From NCBI GenBank assembly GCA_021202635.1, contig JAJQCQ010000044.1, forward strand, positions 1 to 64,000: DNA of 64,000 bases. The letters are read 5' to 3'. The position numbers and the translations under genes were made by a program. This stretch comes from Lachnospiraceae bacterium (GTDB lineage Bacteria > Bacillota > Clostridia > Lachnospirales > Lachnospiraceae). Below are positions 34,220 to 42,893 of the stretch, one piece after another. The notes beneath the pieces were generated by a model. It saw only the letters and a program-made list of their open reading frames with translations. It was not told the DNA's origin and did no database searches. Each line of letters begins with the position of its first letter. Within the stretch, counting starts at the first letter, position 1.

Positions 34220-35074
34220 TCAGATCTGATAATAATCCAGGAAGCAGCCGATTTCCGTGTCAAAGAAATCTTCATAATGCCCGACCCCTTCCGCAATCTT
34301 AAAGAACATCCGGTCAGCCACGCCCAGTTCTTCCGCCCGCTTCTGCAGACGAACGGTCGCCGGGTAAAAAAGATCCGCCGTACCGCAGGCCACATAGATT
34401 TCCGGCAGCTCCCCTCTCGCCGCAACCTCCGGGAAGCGCTCCCACATGGCATCCGGGGAAGCAAGAAAATCACGGATGGTCGGATATTTTGTAATCACAT
34501 TCAGTTCCTTCAGCTTCATCCCTTCCTCCGGTCTGCCGTATTCCGTCGGAAATGCCTTACGGTCTGCGAGAACGAGCTTCCGGAATTCCGTCGAATCCAT
34601 GTCCAGGTAATCCTTTAAATAATCCGATTCCCGCAGCGAAGCGCCCATCACGCCAAGGGCGGCGAATTTTTCCGGTCTCTGTAATCCAAGAGAAAAGGTG
34701 CCGAATCCACCCATGGAAACACCTGCCAGATAATTGTCCTCCTTTGCGGAGGATACCGGGAATGTCGCATAAATAAACGGCATCAGTTCTTCAAAAAAGA
34801 ACGCCGGAAAATTATATCCGGTACCGAACTGCTCATAATTACCAAAATCACTGTTCAGAGCAGACGGCAGAATAACCGCCATCCGATGTTTTTGCATCAT
34901 CTCATCCAGATCGGCAGTAGCCAGAAATGAACGGTGGTCGCCGCAGGCTCCGTGCAGCAGCCAGACCGCCTTCAGCTTCTCCCCTTCCCCCACAGGCTCA
35001 TCGGGAAGCAAGACAGTCACATCAGCTGGCATAAACAGAATCCTGCTCATCAGTCTTACTGTCGCAATGTTCAT
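34220..35074 (-). CDS. Esterase-family alpha/beta hydrolase (paralog)
   Basis: A 284-residue paralog of the downstream esterase with the same blocks: LKAVWLLHGACGDHRSF, NYLAGVSMGGFGTFSLGL, YVACGTADLFY and GVGHYEDFF. The start is uncertain: AAAGGAA sits one base before the first ATG and 12 before the ATG of MNIATVRL, which was chosen. Both esterases probably act on the same class of substrate, perhaps acetylated or feruloylated sugars or amino-acid esters (inference). Confidence 0.85.
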   Translation of the reverse strand: MNIATVRLMSRILFMPADVTVLLPDEPVGEGEKLKAVWLLHGACGDHRSFLATADLDEMMQKHRMAVILPSALNSDFGNYEQFGTGYNFPAFFFEELMPFIYATFPVSSAKEDNYLAGVSMGGFGTFSLGLQRPEKFAALGVMGASLRESDYLKDYLDMDSTEFRKLVLADRKAFPTEYGRPEEGMKLKELNVITKYPTIRDFLASPDAMWERFPEVAARGELPEIYVACGTADLFYPATVRLQKRAEELGVADRMFFKIAEGVGHYEDFFDTEIGCFLDYYQI

Positions 35075-35256
35075 ATCATTTATCATTTCCTTTCTGAATT
35101 ATGTCATAAATCCCGCTTAGGATTTGTGACCGTTACCATGCTATTTTCATTTTATTCCTTTTATCTATTATTGTAAAATGTTCCTTTTATAAAATATTTT
35201 TAGTTTATTTATAAGTGTTAACGAGGTGTTTTAATTGTTTTTCAATAGATGAAATA

Positions 35257-35284
35257 TTGATTTTTTTCTTTCTTTCTATATAAT
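35257..35284 (+). promoter_or_regulatory. Promoter of the 32-residue peptide / 170-residue protein operon
   Basis: TTGATT and TATAAT with a 16-bp T/C-rich spacer. The region before it (35075-35256) is AT-rich and contains no gene. Confidence 0.55.
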
Positions 35285-35316
35285 AAAAAGCAGAATCTGT
35301 ATAGTAGGGAAAGAGA

Positions 35317-35362
35317 TCCTTCGGTTGATATGAAAAATTCTGCAATGTTTCCGACCGAAGGA
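35317..35362 (+). promoter_or_regulatory. Leader hairpin that sequesters the ribosome binding site
   Basis: TCCTTCGGT pairs perfectly with ACCGAAGGA across a 28-nt loop. The 3' arm contains the AAGGAG site of the 32-residue peptide gene, so the folded leader would block its translation. Confidence 0.5.
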
Positions 35363-35368
35363 GCGTTC

Positions 35369-35467
35369 ATGGAACAATTTGGAGATTATTTCCGGCTGAC
35401 ATTGGATATATACAGAGAAAAGATTGATAGAACCGAACAATACGCTTTCAGAAAGGTTAAAAAATAG
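35369..35467 (+). CDS. 32-residue charged peptide (not in ORF track)
   Basis: ATG with GAAGGAG at good spacing. The peptide MEQFGDYFRLTLDIYREKI ends in FRKVKK and is soluble and basic at the end. Its stop codon lies two bases before the ATG of the next gene, so translation of that gene is probably coupled to it. It could be a leader peptide or a small regulator; no family was recognised. Confidence 0.5.
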   Translation: MEQFGDYFRLTLDIYREKIDRTEQYAFRKVKK

Positions 35468-35469
35468 TT

Positions 35470-35982
35470 ATGAAAGAAAAAGAAACAGAAACAACCACCA
35501 GACAGACACAGAAAAGCAATCAAAATAATAACTCCCGTTCCCCGCAAAACCTCGCAAAATACCGCAGCCTTCTCCTGCCGCTGCTGATCATTATCATCTA
35601 TACCATCTATCAGTTTGTGGGAGGCGGCGCCGCGGCAGATTTTGCCTGGTCAGAGACGTCCGTGACCGTGATCTGCCCGGATGAAACAGAGTTCACCCTT
35701 GATTATGCGGACGTTACCTCACTGGAGCTCTGCACCGACGCAGACTACGGTACCTGTATCTCCGGAAATGATTCCGGCAGCGCTTACTATGGTACCTGGG
35801 AGAACGACCTGTGGGGCACTTACAGTCTGTGCGTAACTCAGTCCATCGGGAACTGTATCGTCATGCAGACCGATGACGCCACACTCGTCATCAACTACGA
35901 ATCGGAAGAAATCACTTCTGCCCTCTTCGAAGAGATCCAGAAGTATTGCGACGCCGCGACCGTTCAGGCCGCGGCTTTATAA
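35470..35982 (+). CDS. Membrane-anchored protein of unknown function
   Basis: A 170-residue protein with a polar, Gln/Asn/Thr-rich N-terminus (about 30 residues), one hydrophobic helix (YRSLLLPLLIIIIYTIYQF) and an acidic outer domain of 110 residues. The latter has alternating strands (FAWSETSVTVICPDETEFTLDYADVTSLEL, then GTYSLCVTQSIGNCIVMQTDDATLVINYES), suggestive of a small beta-rich, PH-like domain. No enzyme motif. It follows the 32-residue peptide and is convergent with the SDR gene, whose stop is 5 bp away. Confidence 0.7.
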   Translation: MKEKETETTTRQTQKSNQNNNSRSPQNLAKYRSLLLPLLIIIIYTIYQFVGGGAAADFAWSETSVTVICPDETEFTLDYADVTSLELCTDADYGTCISGNDSGSAYYGTWENDLWGTYSLCVTQSIGNCIVMQTDDATLVINYESEEITSALFEEIQKYCDAATVQAAAL

Positions 35983-35987
35983 TCTCC

Positions 35988-36752
35988 TCAATCCCGCAAC
36001 TCCAGCCCGCCGCTCACCGCGATCGTCTGTCCGGTGATATAAGAGCTCTCTTCGCTGGCAAGGAAGCAGATCAGCTCTCCTAAGTCATCCGGAGTTCCCA
36101 GCCTGCCCATCGGGATGCGTTCCAGCATTTTGGACGGATCCACATCGCCCGGATTGACGCCCTCGATACGTGGGATGGCTCCCTTGGAAATGCCGTTGAC
36201 TGTAATCCCGTCCCTGGCCAGGCGGGCAGCCGCGTTTAGCGTCAGAGAATGCACCGCGCCCTTGGCCACCGCATTCTCGAAGCTCTCGTGAACGCCTCCC
36301 TGTGTTCCTTCTACGGTCGTCATAAAAATGACTCTGGGGGCACGGCTCTGCCTCAGGAAGGGGAGTGCTGCGTGCAGCATTCCATAGGCGCCGCCCACCA
36401 GATGTCCGATGCCATGCAGCAGATCAGCCGGTGCGACTTCTTCCATCGGTACATCGCGCCCGGTCGCTCCGGTATTCGCGATCAGTACATCCACAGAGCC
36501 AAATTCCCGGGCAATCCGCTCATAGGTAGACGGATCTTCCTCGGCAGGCCCGCTTTCTAAGGCGCCCACCGCGATACAGCACCCCGGCAGCTGCATATCA
36601 TTGATCTCATCGACCAGCTTCTGCGCGCGCTCTGCCATATGCGTCATCATAATTACATTCATCCCACCGGCACAGAGCAGCTTTACCGCCGCCACTCCAT
36701 CGCCCGCCGTAGCACCCGCGAACACGCAGGTGCGGCCTTTTAATGTCTGCAT
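35988..36752 (-). CDS. SDR-family protein with altered catalytic residues
   Basis: A 254-residue Rossmann-fold protein. The cofactor loop reads FAGATAGDGVAAVKLL rather than TGxxxGIG. NTGATGRD matches the NAG region and the C-terminal PDDLGELICFLASEESSYITGQTIAVSGGLEL is a typical SDR end. The usual catalytic YxxxK is replaced: in SFENAVAKGAVHSL the position of tyrosine is Asn, though Lys is kept, and the usual Ser is Thr in FMTTVEGTQ. It may be non-catalytic or use different chemistry. It follows the hydrolase gene by 15 bp. Confidence 0.8.
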   Translation of the reverse strand: MQTLKGRTCVFAGATAGDGVAAVKLLCAGGMNVIMMTHMAERAQKLVDEINDMQLPGCCIAVGALESGPAEEDPSTYERIAREFGSVDVLIANTGATGRDVPMEEVAPADLLHGIGHLVGGAYGMLHAALPFLRQSRAPRVIFMTTVEGTQGGVHESFENAVAKGAVHSLTLNAAARLARDGITVNGISKGAIPRIEGVNPGDVDPSKMLERIPMGRLGTPDDLGELICFLASEESSYITGQTIAVSGGLELRD

Positions 36753-36767
36753 AATTTGTCATCCTTC

Positions 36768-38081
36768 CTACAGGAACCGCCCCGGTTTTCCGAGCCATTC
36801 ATCCAGATAATCAAAGACGACCTTTTCCGTATCACCGAATTCCGGTCTTCCCTCATTGTCAAAATTATGGCCTGCGCCTTCCATAAAAGCGATGGATTTA
36901 TCCTCGCTGGCCGCGTTGTGATAGACAGTTTCAGAAGCAAGAAATTCATACCCGCCCGTCATGCCCATGACCAGCAGCGGCGCCTTGATATAACGGATGT
37001 TGCCTGGAGTGCAGCTGTAGGTATTCTCATATAAAATGCCCTCTGCCCCGTCCTCACTCACACAGTAATCCTCTCCGGCCATCACCGCACGGTTAGTCAG
37101 GTAAGAACGCACCGTGTCCATGATGCAGGCCTGGCTGGACGGCGTCATGGAACGGCCGCCCAGCGGACGCCGCAGGCTGCGGATTATTTCAAAGGTAGTA
37201 CTCCCATCCTGATGAAGCAGCGTGTATTCCTGCTTCGTATGAGAGAGCAAACGCAGGTCTTCCGGAAACAGCTTGTTGCAGGGCTTGATCTGGACAGCGG
37301 CAGTGACATTGAACGGCTCATCGTCCACATAATTTCCTTTTCCGCTCTCAATGGCTTCCAGGCGATCGAGTGCCCGCCGGATAATCGCATTATTCCGCTC
37401 CGCCTGCGCTGCAAAAAACTTTTTCAGAAAGCTCTCGCTGTAGGTGGAACCCTCCGGGTCATAGCCATTCGCCGGGTTAAAAACGTCCAGCTCCGGATCC
37501 AGCTTCATGCCGTTGCCTTCCTCGATGACTGCCGGGTCAATGCTAAACAGAGTCATCGCGCCATTGCCCCAATTGGAATCCAGTGTCATAATGCCGTCCG
37601 CGGCAGGCAATTTTTCAGTAATGGAGCATTTAATCAGATAATTGTCTCTCTGAAACAGTTCGGGGCCGTTTTCTGCGGCGGCCTGGTAAGCGCTCATCAG
37701 AGTCGCGCCGCCGCTGTGACCCATCAGAATCACCTTTTCAATACCCGGATACGCACGCATGAATTCCACCGCTTCCCGGATATCCAGCATTTTCGCATCC
37801 AGTGTCGCGTGAGCATCGCTTACCTGCCCGCATAACACGCGATAGCCTCTCTTTGCCAGCTCACCGCCCAGATGGATCAGACTGTAATCATCATCGGAAT
37901 GGATCGCGATGATGCCGATCCGGCTTTTTTCGGTCGGAACCACCGGTTCATAAAGCATACAGTGCATCCCTTTCATGATAAAGCCCAGATGCACATAAAT
38001 ATCCCGGATCATCAGCCCCTCCGGACGATACCCGCCGGTGGTGCCGATTATTTGTTTTGTATTTGAGTCATATTGCAGCAT
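36768..38081 (-). CDS. Alpha/beta hydrolase
   Basis: A 437-residue hydrolase with nucleophile motif VILMGHSGGATLMSAY near residue 120 and the likely histidine in FMEGAGHNFDN close to the C-terminus; the acid is probably in the strand before it (LLVMGMTGGYE region). A long insertion (about 200 residues) between them forms a lid. GGGGAGGATCCT precedes MLQYDSNTK. It is co-transcribed with the SDR gene, which suggests a small catabolic pathway for an ester or lactone (inference). Confidence 0.82.
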   Translation of the reverse strand: MLQYDSNTKQIIGTTGGYRPEGLMIRDIYVHLGFIMKGMHCMLYEPVVPTEKSRIGIIAIHSDDDYSLIHLGGELAKRGYRVLCGQVSDAHATLDAKMLDIREAVEFMRAYPGIEKVILMGHSGGATLMSAYQAAAENGPELFQRDNYLIKCSITEKLPAADGIMTLDSNWGNGAMTLFSIDPAVIEEGNGMKLDPELDVFNPANGYDPEGSTYSESFLKKFFAAQAERNNAIIRRALDRLEAIESGKGNYVDDEPFNVTAAVQIKPCNKLFPEDLRLLSHTKQEYTLLHQDGSTTFEIIRSLRRPLGGRSMTPSSQACIMDTVRSYLTNRAVMAGEDYCVSEDGAEGILYENTYSCTPGNIRYIKAPLLVMGMTGGYEFLASETVYHNAASEDKSIAFMEGAGHNFDNEGRPEFGDTEKVVFDYLDEWLGKPGRFL

Positions 38082-38180
38082 AGGATCCTCCCCTATCAAG
38101 TCATATCGTAACCGTTCCGTGCTTTCACAGTTACGGGGAAAAGTTATAAATTCATTTGTCGTCTCAGTTGCACACAGCTT

Positions 38181-38843
38181 TCAGCAGATTTTAAATCCGC
38201 CCGCCGGCTCTGCCTCTTTGCTTTCTTCTTCCCTGTAGGGAATCTTCCTCTCCAGGGCACAGATTCCCAGGCTCGCTCCCGCGGAAAACAGCAGGCATAA
38301 AGCGCAGCGAAATTCTGCCATCGCAGCAGCGTCCAGATGCAGCAGCAGATAAACAACTGTCAGGACAGATGCCGCGAACAGTCCTGCCGCCGCCGTTACT
38401 GTAGAGCGCCGGATGGAAACGCTGGTTGTACGATACTCATAAATGGTCAGCTTACGCGGCGCTGTCAGATAATTGACAAGCGTGCACAGAATCCAGAACA
38501 GCCCCACCAGAGAAACCACCTCCGCAGCGGTCACATAAACGGCTCTGTTGCTGCCCACACTTTCCAGCGCTCCCGCCACAAACAGAGCTACGGCAGCCGC
38601 AAACAGAAGGATATAAGCCACGCGAAGCCCGATTCTCTGATGGCCGGACAGATCCTGTATGCGATAAATATCTGTATACACATGTTCAATTTTCGTCTTT
38701 CCGTTTGGCAGTACCTTCTGCACCTCTGTGTAGCCTTCAAAATAACTGTGATATTTGCGGCTGTGGAAATCCAGAGTTTTGCCGTCCGGTTTTTTTATAG
38801 TGGATTCCTTTTTTCCGCCATAATACACCATATTTTCGCTCAT
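38181..38843 (-). CDS. Hypothetical membrane protein
   Basis: A 220-residue protein. The first 75 residues are soluble and rich in Tyr, Lys and His (VYYGGKKESTIKKPDGK). Four hydrophobic helices follow (AYILLFAAAVALFVAGALE, AAEVVSLVGLFWILCTLV, AAGLFAASVLTVVYLLL, CALCLLFSAGASLGICAL), and the end is charged. No family recognised. AGAAGGGAAG precedes the chosen ATG, 66 bp inside the track ORF. It is 98 bp downstream of the oligopeptide transporter operon and may be its last gene. Confidence 0.65.
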   Translation of the reverse strand: MSENMVYYGGKKESTIKKPDGKTLDFHSRKYHSYFEGYTEVQKVLPNGKTKIEHVYTDIYRIQDLSGHQRIGLRVAYILLFAAAVALFVAGALESVGSNRAVYVTAAEVVSLVGLFWILCTLVNYLTAPRKLTIYEYRTTSVSIRRSTVTAAAGLFAASVLTVVYLLLHLDAAAMAEFRCALCLLFSAGASLGICALERKIPYREEESKEAEPAGGFKIC

Positions 38844-38941
38844 ACAGGATTCTTCCCTTCTATAATTATGATGCCAGAGTCCGAGGTTCTGATACCACGG
38901 TATTGCCATAAGGCAATTCTACATACCGAGGCGTTCCTTAT

Positions 38942-39892
38942 TTAATTGATCTCCCGTACCCTGCAGCACGACACAAAATGTCCGGGTTCGACTTCCTCCA
39001 GCTTCTGCGGCTGATGGCAGGCCTCCGTCGCATATGGACAGCGGGCCGCAAAACGACAGCCAGGCTTTGGATTAATCGGGGAGGTGATCTCGCCAGTCAG
39101 CTGGATCCGCTGCATCGGATGATCCAGATCCGCTGACGGAATCGCCGACAGCAGTGCTTTTGTATACGGATGCAGCGTTTCACGGAACAGATCGTCCGCG
39201 GAAGCTTTTTCTACCAGCTGCCCCAGGTACATCACGCAGATGTTCGTAGAAATATGCCGCACAACAGACAGGTCATGTGTGATAAACATATAGGCCATCC
39301 CCATCTGCTCCTGCAGATCCATCAGCAGGTTCAGCACCTGTGCCTGGATCGAAACGTCCAGCGCGGACACCGGCTCATCACAGACGATGAATTCCGGGTT
39401 CAACGCCAGGGCACGCGCGATGCCGACACGCTGCCTGCGGCCTCCGTCCAGCTCATGCGGATAGCTCACCCGCAGCCGTTGGTCAATGCCTACCAGATCC
39501 ATCAGTCGGTTCGTCTCCTCCTCCAGCTGTGACTTCTGGAATCGTCCGGAATATTGCAGCGGCTCCCGCACCGTTTCCTCAATCGTCATACGAGGATTCA
39601 GAGAGGAATAGGGGCCCTGAAAGATAATTTGCATCTTTTCCCGGATCTTTTTCAGCTTCTTTCCCTGCACATGGGTGATATCCTCACCGTTTAGCAGCAC
39701 CTGGCCGTCCGTCGCCTCATGCAGACGGATGACTGCCCTGCCCAGAGTGGATTTTCCGCAGCCAGACTCTCCTACCACTCCCAGAGTCTCCCCTTTTGAG
39801 ATGGTAAAGGACACATCATCCACAGCGTGATTCATCCCGGCGGGAACCTTAAAATATTTCTTCAGATTTTTGACTTCAATCAGATTTCCCAT
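38942..39892 (-). CDS. Oligopeptide/dipeptide ABC transporter ATP-binding protein (OppF/DppF type)
   Basis: A 316-residue ATPase: Walker A GESGCGKST, signature LDGGRRQRVGIARAL, Walker B FIVCDEPVSALDVS, H-loop ITHDLSVV. The C-terminal oligo_HPY extension PINPKPGCRFAARCPYATEAC carries the three cysteines that bind an iron-sulfur cluster in this family. The signature has LDGG where LSGGQ is expected (Ser to Asp), which is unusual. It ends the opp operon. Confidence 0.92.
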   Translation of the reverse strand: MGNLIEVKNLKKYFKVPAGMNHAVDDVSFTISKGETLGVVGESGCGKSTLGRAVIRLHEATDGQVLLNGEDITHVQGKKLKKIREKMQIIFQGPYSSLNPRMTIEETVREPLQYSGRFQKSQLEEETNRLMDLVGIDQRLRVSYPHELDGGRRQRVGIARALALNPEFIVCDEPVSALDVSIQAQVLNLLMDLQEQMGMAYMFITHDLSVVRHISTNICVMYLGQLVEKASADDLFRETLHPYTKALLSAIPSADLDHPMQRIQLTGEITSPINPKPGCRFAARCPYATEACHQPQKLEEVEPGHFVSCCRVREIN

Positions 39893-39895
39893 GCC

Positions 39896-40879
39896 TTACA
39901 CCTCCGTTTCTCTCTGGCAGCAGCGCACGAAATGGCCCGGTGCGATTTCTTTCAGAACAGGATGTGCCTTACAGCCCTCCTGCGCATATTTACAGCGGGG
40001 CGCGAACGCACAGCCTTCCGGAAGATCCGTAGGATCTGGCGGCATACCGGCGATCGGCTCCAGGCGCGAGGTTCTCACATGGATATCCGGGAGAGAATGA
40101 AACAGTCCGATCGTATACGGATGCGTCGGATGCCGGAAAATCGCTTCCTTCGTACCATACTCCACCAGCTCGCCGGCATAAATCACAGCCACTTTGTCGC
40201 AGGTCTCCGCCACGATGCCCAAATCATGCGTGATCAGGATCATGGAGGTCTGATATTTTTCACGAAGCTCCCGTATCAGGTCAAGCACCTGTGCCTGGAT
40301 TGTTACATCCAGCGCGGTCGTCGGCTCGTCTGCAAGAAGCAGTGCCGGATTGCAGGCCAGCGCCATAGCGATTACCACACGCTGTTTCATACCGCCGGAA
40401 AACTGATGCGGGTACTCGGAATAACGCTCTCTGGGGATATTTACCATCTCCAGCATATCCTGTGCCCGCTTCACCAGCTCCTGTTTGCTGACTCCTTTAT
40501 TGTGGAGCTCCAGCACCTCCAGAATCTGGTCGCCGACCGTCATCAGAGGATTCAGCGCCGTCATGGGGTCCTGAAAAATCATGGCGATTTTCTCACCGCG
40601 AACCTTCAGCATTTCTTCCTCCGACAGCTCCATCAGGTTCACGCCGTCCAGTTCAATCGTCCCGCCCTTAAAGATTGCGGGCGGATCGGGTAAAATCCGC
40701 AGAATAGACCGCGCGATCGTCGTTTTGCCCGCACCGGTCTCGCCCACCAGTCCCAGCGCCTCCCCTTTTTCCATATCAAAGGAAACGCCGTTTACCGCGT
40801 GGACAATCTTTTTCCCGGAGGTATACACGACTTCTATATCTTTTACCGAGAGGAATGCCCGCTCTTTTTGTTCTGTCAT
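39896..40879 (-). CDS. Oligopeptide/dipeptide ABC transporter ATP-binding protein (OppD/DppD type)
   Basis: A 327-residue ATPase: Walker [10 protein letters not shown], signature [15 protein letters not shown], Walker [16 protein letters not shown]-loop ITHDLGIV. The C-terminal [15 protein letters not shown] holds the cluster-binding cysteines. It lies 3 bp upstream of the second ATPase gene and 17 bp downstream of the oppC-like permease gene. Confidence 0.93.
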   Translation of the reverse strand: MTEQKERAFLSVKDIEVVYTSGKKIVHAVNGVSFDMEKGEALGLVGETGAGKTTIARSILRILPDPPAIFKGGTIELDGVNLMELSEEEMLKVRGEKIAMIFQDPMTALNPLMTVGDQILEVLELHNKGVSKQELVKRAQDMLEMVNIPRERYSEYPHQFSGGMKQRVVIAMALACNPALLLADEPTTALDVTIQAQVLDLIRELREKYQTSMILITHDLGIVAETCDKVAVIYAGELVEYGTKEAIFRHPTHPYTIGLFHSLPDIHVRTSRLEPIAGMPPDPTDLPEGCAFAPRCKYAQEGCKAHPVLKEIAPGHFVRCCQRETEV

Positions 40880-40896
40880 GACAAATTCCTCCTTTA

Positions 40897-41781
40897 TCAG
40901 CTTCTGAGCTTCGGATCCAGCGCATCGCGAAGACCATCGCCCAGCAGGTTAATAGCCAGCACCGTCAGAGCGATGATCAGGCCGGGGAACAGAATAATAT
41001 GAGGATAATAGAGGATATCCGCTTTGCCGTCTGCGAGCATGGCGCCCCACTCCGGTGTCGGCGGCTGGATGCCCAGACCGATGTAAGAGAGCGTCGCCGC
41101 CATCGTAATCGTCTGACCAATCGTCATCGTCGCCGTGACAATCGTCGGAGCGATGACATTCGGCAGCAGATGCTTAAACATGATCTTGCTCTTCGGGCAA
41201 TTGATTGATTCCGCCGCCTCCAGATATTCCTTATTCCTCTCACGTAGGATCTGCGCACGCTGCATCCGGACATTTCCCGGAACGCCGCCGATCGCAAGCG
41301 CGATAATCGTATTCGTAAAACCGCTGCCCAGGGTCGCGGAAATCAGCAGACACAGCAGCATGCCGGGAATCGCGGACCAGATATCCATGATACGCATGAT
41401 AACCGTCTCCACAATACCTCCGAAATACCCCGCCAGGGATCCTAAAAGGACGCCAACCACACTTCCCAGAAGCGCCGTCAGAATACCCAGTGCCAGAGAA
41501 TAACGGCCGCCAACCATCAGACGGGTCAGAATATCTCGTCCGAGCGCGTCCGTGCCAAACGGATGCGCCAGGCTCGGCAGCGCCTTGATGTTCATCAGGT
41601 CAAACTGATCATACGTGTATGGCGAGAGGAACGGTCCGATCAGGCAAAACAGGACAATGACGATAAACAGGATAGCGCCCAGCTTCGCACTTGGTGCTTT
41701 TACCGTGCGTTCGAGAGTCTCTGCCAGCATGGATTTTTTCTTTATTTTTTGTAGTTTTGCCACAGCTTCCTTTGCAGCCAT
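40897..41781 (-). CDS. Oligopeptide/dipeptide ABC transporter permease (OppC/DppC type)
   Basis: A 294-residue membrane protein with an N-terminal OppC_N region (LGAILFIVIVLFCLIGPFLSPY), HPFGTDALGRDILTRLMVGGRYSL (family hallmark) and the EAA loop EYLEAAESINCPKSKIMFKHLLPN. About six helices. It follows the broken oppB by 4 bp. Confidence 0.92.
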   Translation of the reverse strand: MAAKEAVAKLQKIKKKSMLAETLERTVKAPSAKLGAILFIVIVLFCLIGPFLSPYTYDQFDLMNIKALPSLAHPFGTDALGRDILTRLMVGGRYSLALGILTALLGSVVGVLLGSLAGYFGGIVETVIMRIMDIWSAIPGMLLCLLISATLGSGFTNTIIALAIGGVPGNVRMQRAQILRERNKEYLEAAESINCPKSKIMFKHLLPNVIAPTIVTATMTIGQTITMAATLSYIGLGIQPPTPEWGAMLADGKADILYYPHIILFPGLIIALTVLAINLLGDGLRDALDPKLRS

Positions 41782-41785
41782 CTGC

Positions 41786-42756
41786 TCATTCCTCCTTCCC
41801 TTTCTTCTTCCCGGCCAGCTTGCCGGAAGCAGAATACTGTGCCTTGATCCGAGGATCTACAAACGCATACGCCAGATCCACCACCAGCATGGCAATGGAA
41901 GTAAACAGCGCGAAGAATACTACGCAGCCCCGCACAATCGGATAGTCCCGGGAATTGATGCCAGTCAGCATGTAAAGTCCGACACCCGGAATAGAAAACA
42001 CAGATTCAATAACCGCGCCACCGGCAACGATGCTCGAAAAACCGGTTCCCAGTGAGGTGATAATCGGCATCAGGCGTTCGGCAGCATGTGCCGGCGCACA
42101 ACCACGCCTTCTGCCTGTCCCTTCGCACGAGCGGTCGTAATGTAATCCGCCCGGAACACCTCCAGCATGGAGGAACGGGTCTGGCGGGCATTCACCGCGA
42201 TGCCAGGAAGAGACATCACGATAATCGGCATGATAAAGCTCTTCCAGCTGTCCACACCATACGCAGGCAGCCAGCCCAGCCTCTGCGCAAATAACACAAT
42301 CATCATCAGTGCCAGCCAGAAGTCCGGGATCGAAATAAAGACCATTGCAATCACCATGGACACAGAATCTTGCCACCGCCCCTCATGCGTAGCAGCGAAA
42401 ATACCAAGAGAAAGACCCACCGCTACATTCAGAATCATCGCCGTCAGGCCGATAAATACCGTGTAAGGAAGGTGGTTCAGCAATTCCTGCATCACCGGCA
42501 CATTGTAGGTCCAGGAGGTTCCCAGATCCAGATGCAAAAAGGTATCGGACATGAAGCTGGCGAGCTGCGCCAGATACGATTTATCCAGGCCAAGCACGGC
42601 TCTTAAGTTTTCCACATCGGCAGCCGTAGCAGTCGGGCCCAGCTGATTTCGCGCCGGATCACCGGGTGTGAAATACAGGATCGTAAAAATGACAAAAGCC
42701 GCAGCAATCATGATGACGATAACCATCAGAATTCGCTTGATAATATACCTTGCCAT
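41786..42756 (-). pseudogene. Oligopeptide ABC transporter permease (OppB/DppB type), frameshifted
   Basis: The first frame (start at MARYIIKRILMVIVI, with AAAAAGGAGAAAAC before it) is a normal OppB up to RRHMLPNA and then meets a stop. The second frame continues exactly with LMPIITSLGTGFSSIVAGG to the usual C-terminus ...YAFVDPRIKAQYS. The expected GCCCTGATG reads GCCTGATG near 42068, so one C is missing. With it restored the protein would be about 323 residues, the family length. As read, the product lacks its last helices and the transporter would not work. All four partner genes are intact, which favours recent mutation or a sequencing error. Confidence 0.85.
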
Positions 42757-42778
42757 AAAGTTTTCTCCTTTTTGATAA

Positions 42779-42841
42779 GGCAACGGCGATTTCGCCGCTG
42801 CCCCAGGAACTCACGGGCTGCAGGGAGGCGCAGCCCGTGAG
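42779..42841 (-). terminator. Double hairpin between oppA and oppB
   Basis: CTCACGGGCTGC/GCAGCCCGTGAG (12-bp stem, 42810-42841) and GGCAACGGCGA/CGCCGCTGCC (42779-42802). Neither is followed by a strong T run. It probably protects the binding-protein mRNA or causes partial termination. Confidence 0.6.
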
Positions 42842-42893
42842 GAAGTTTATCTTATTTTTCTCCAGATCCGTATGAACTACGTATCGGCGTCGT

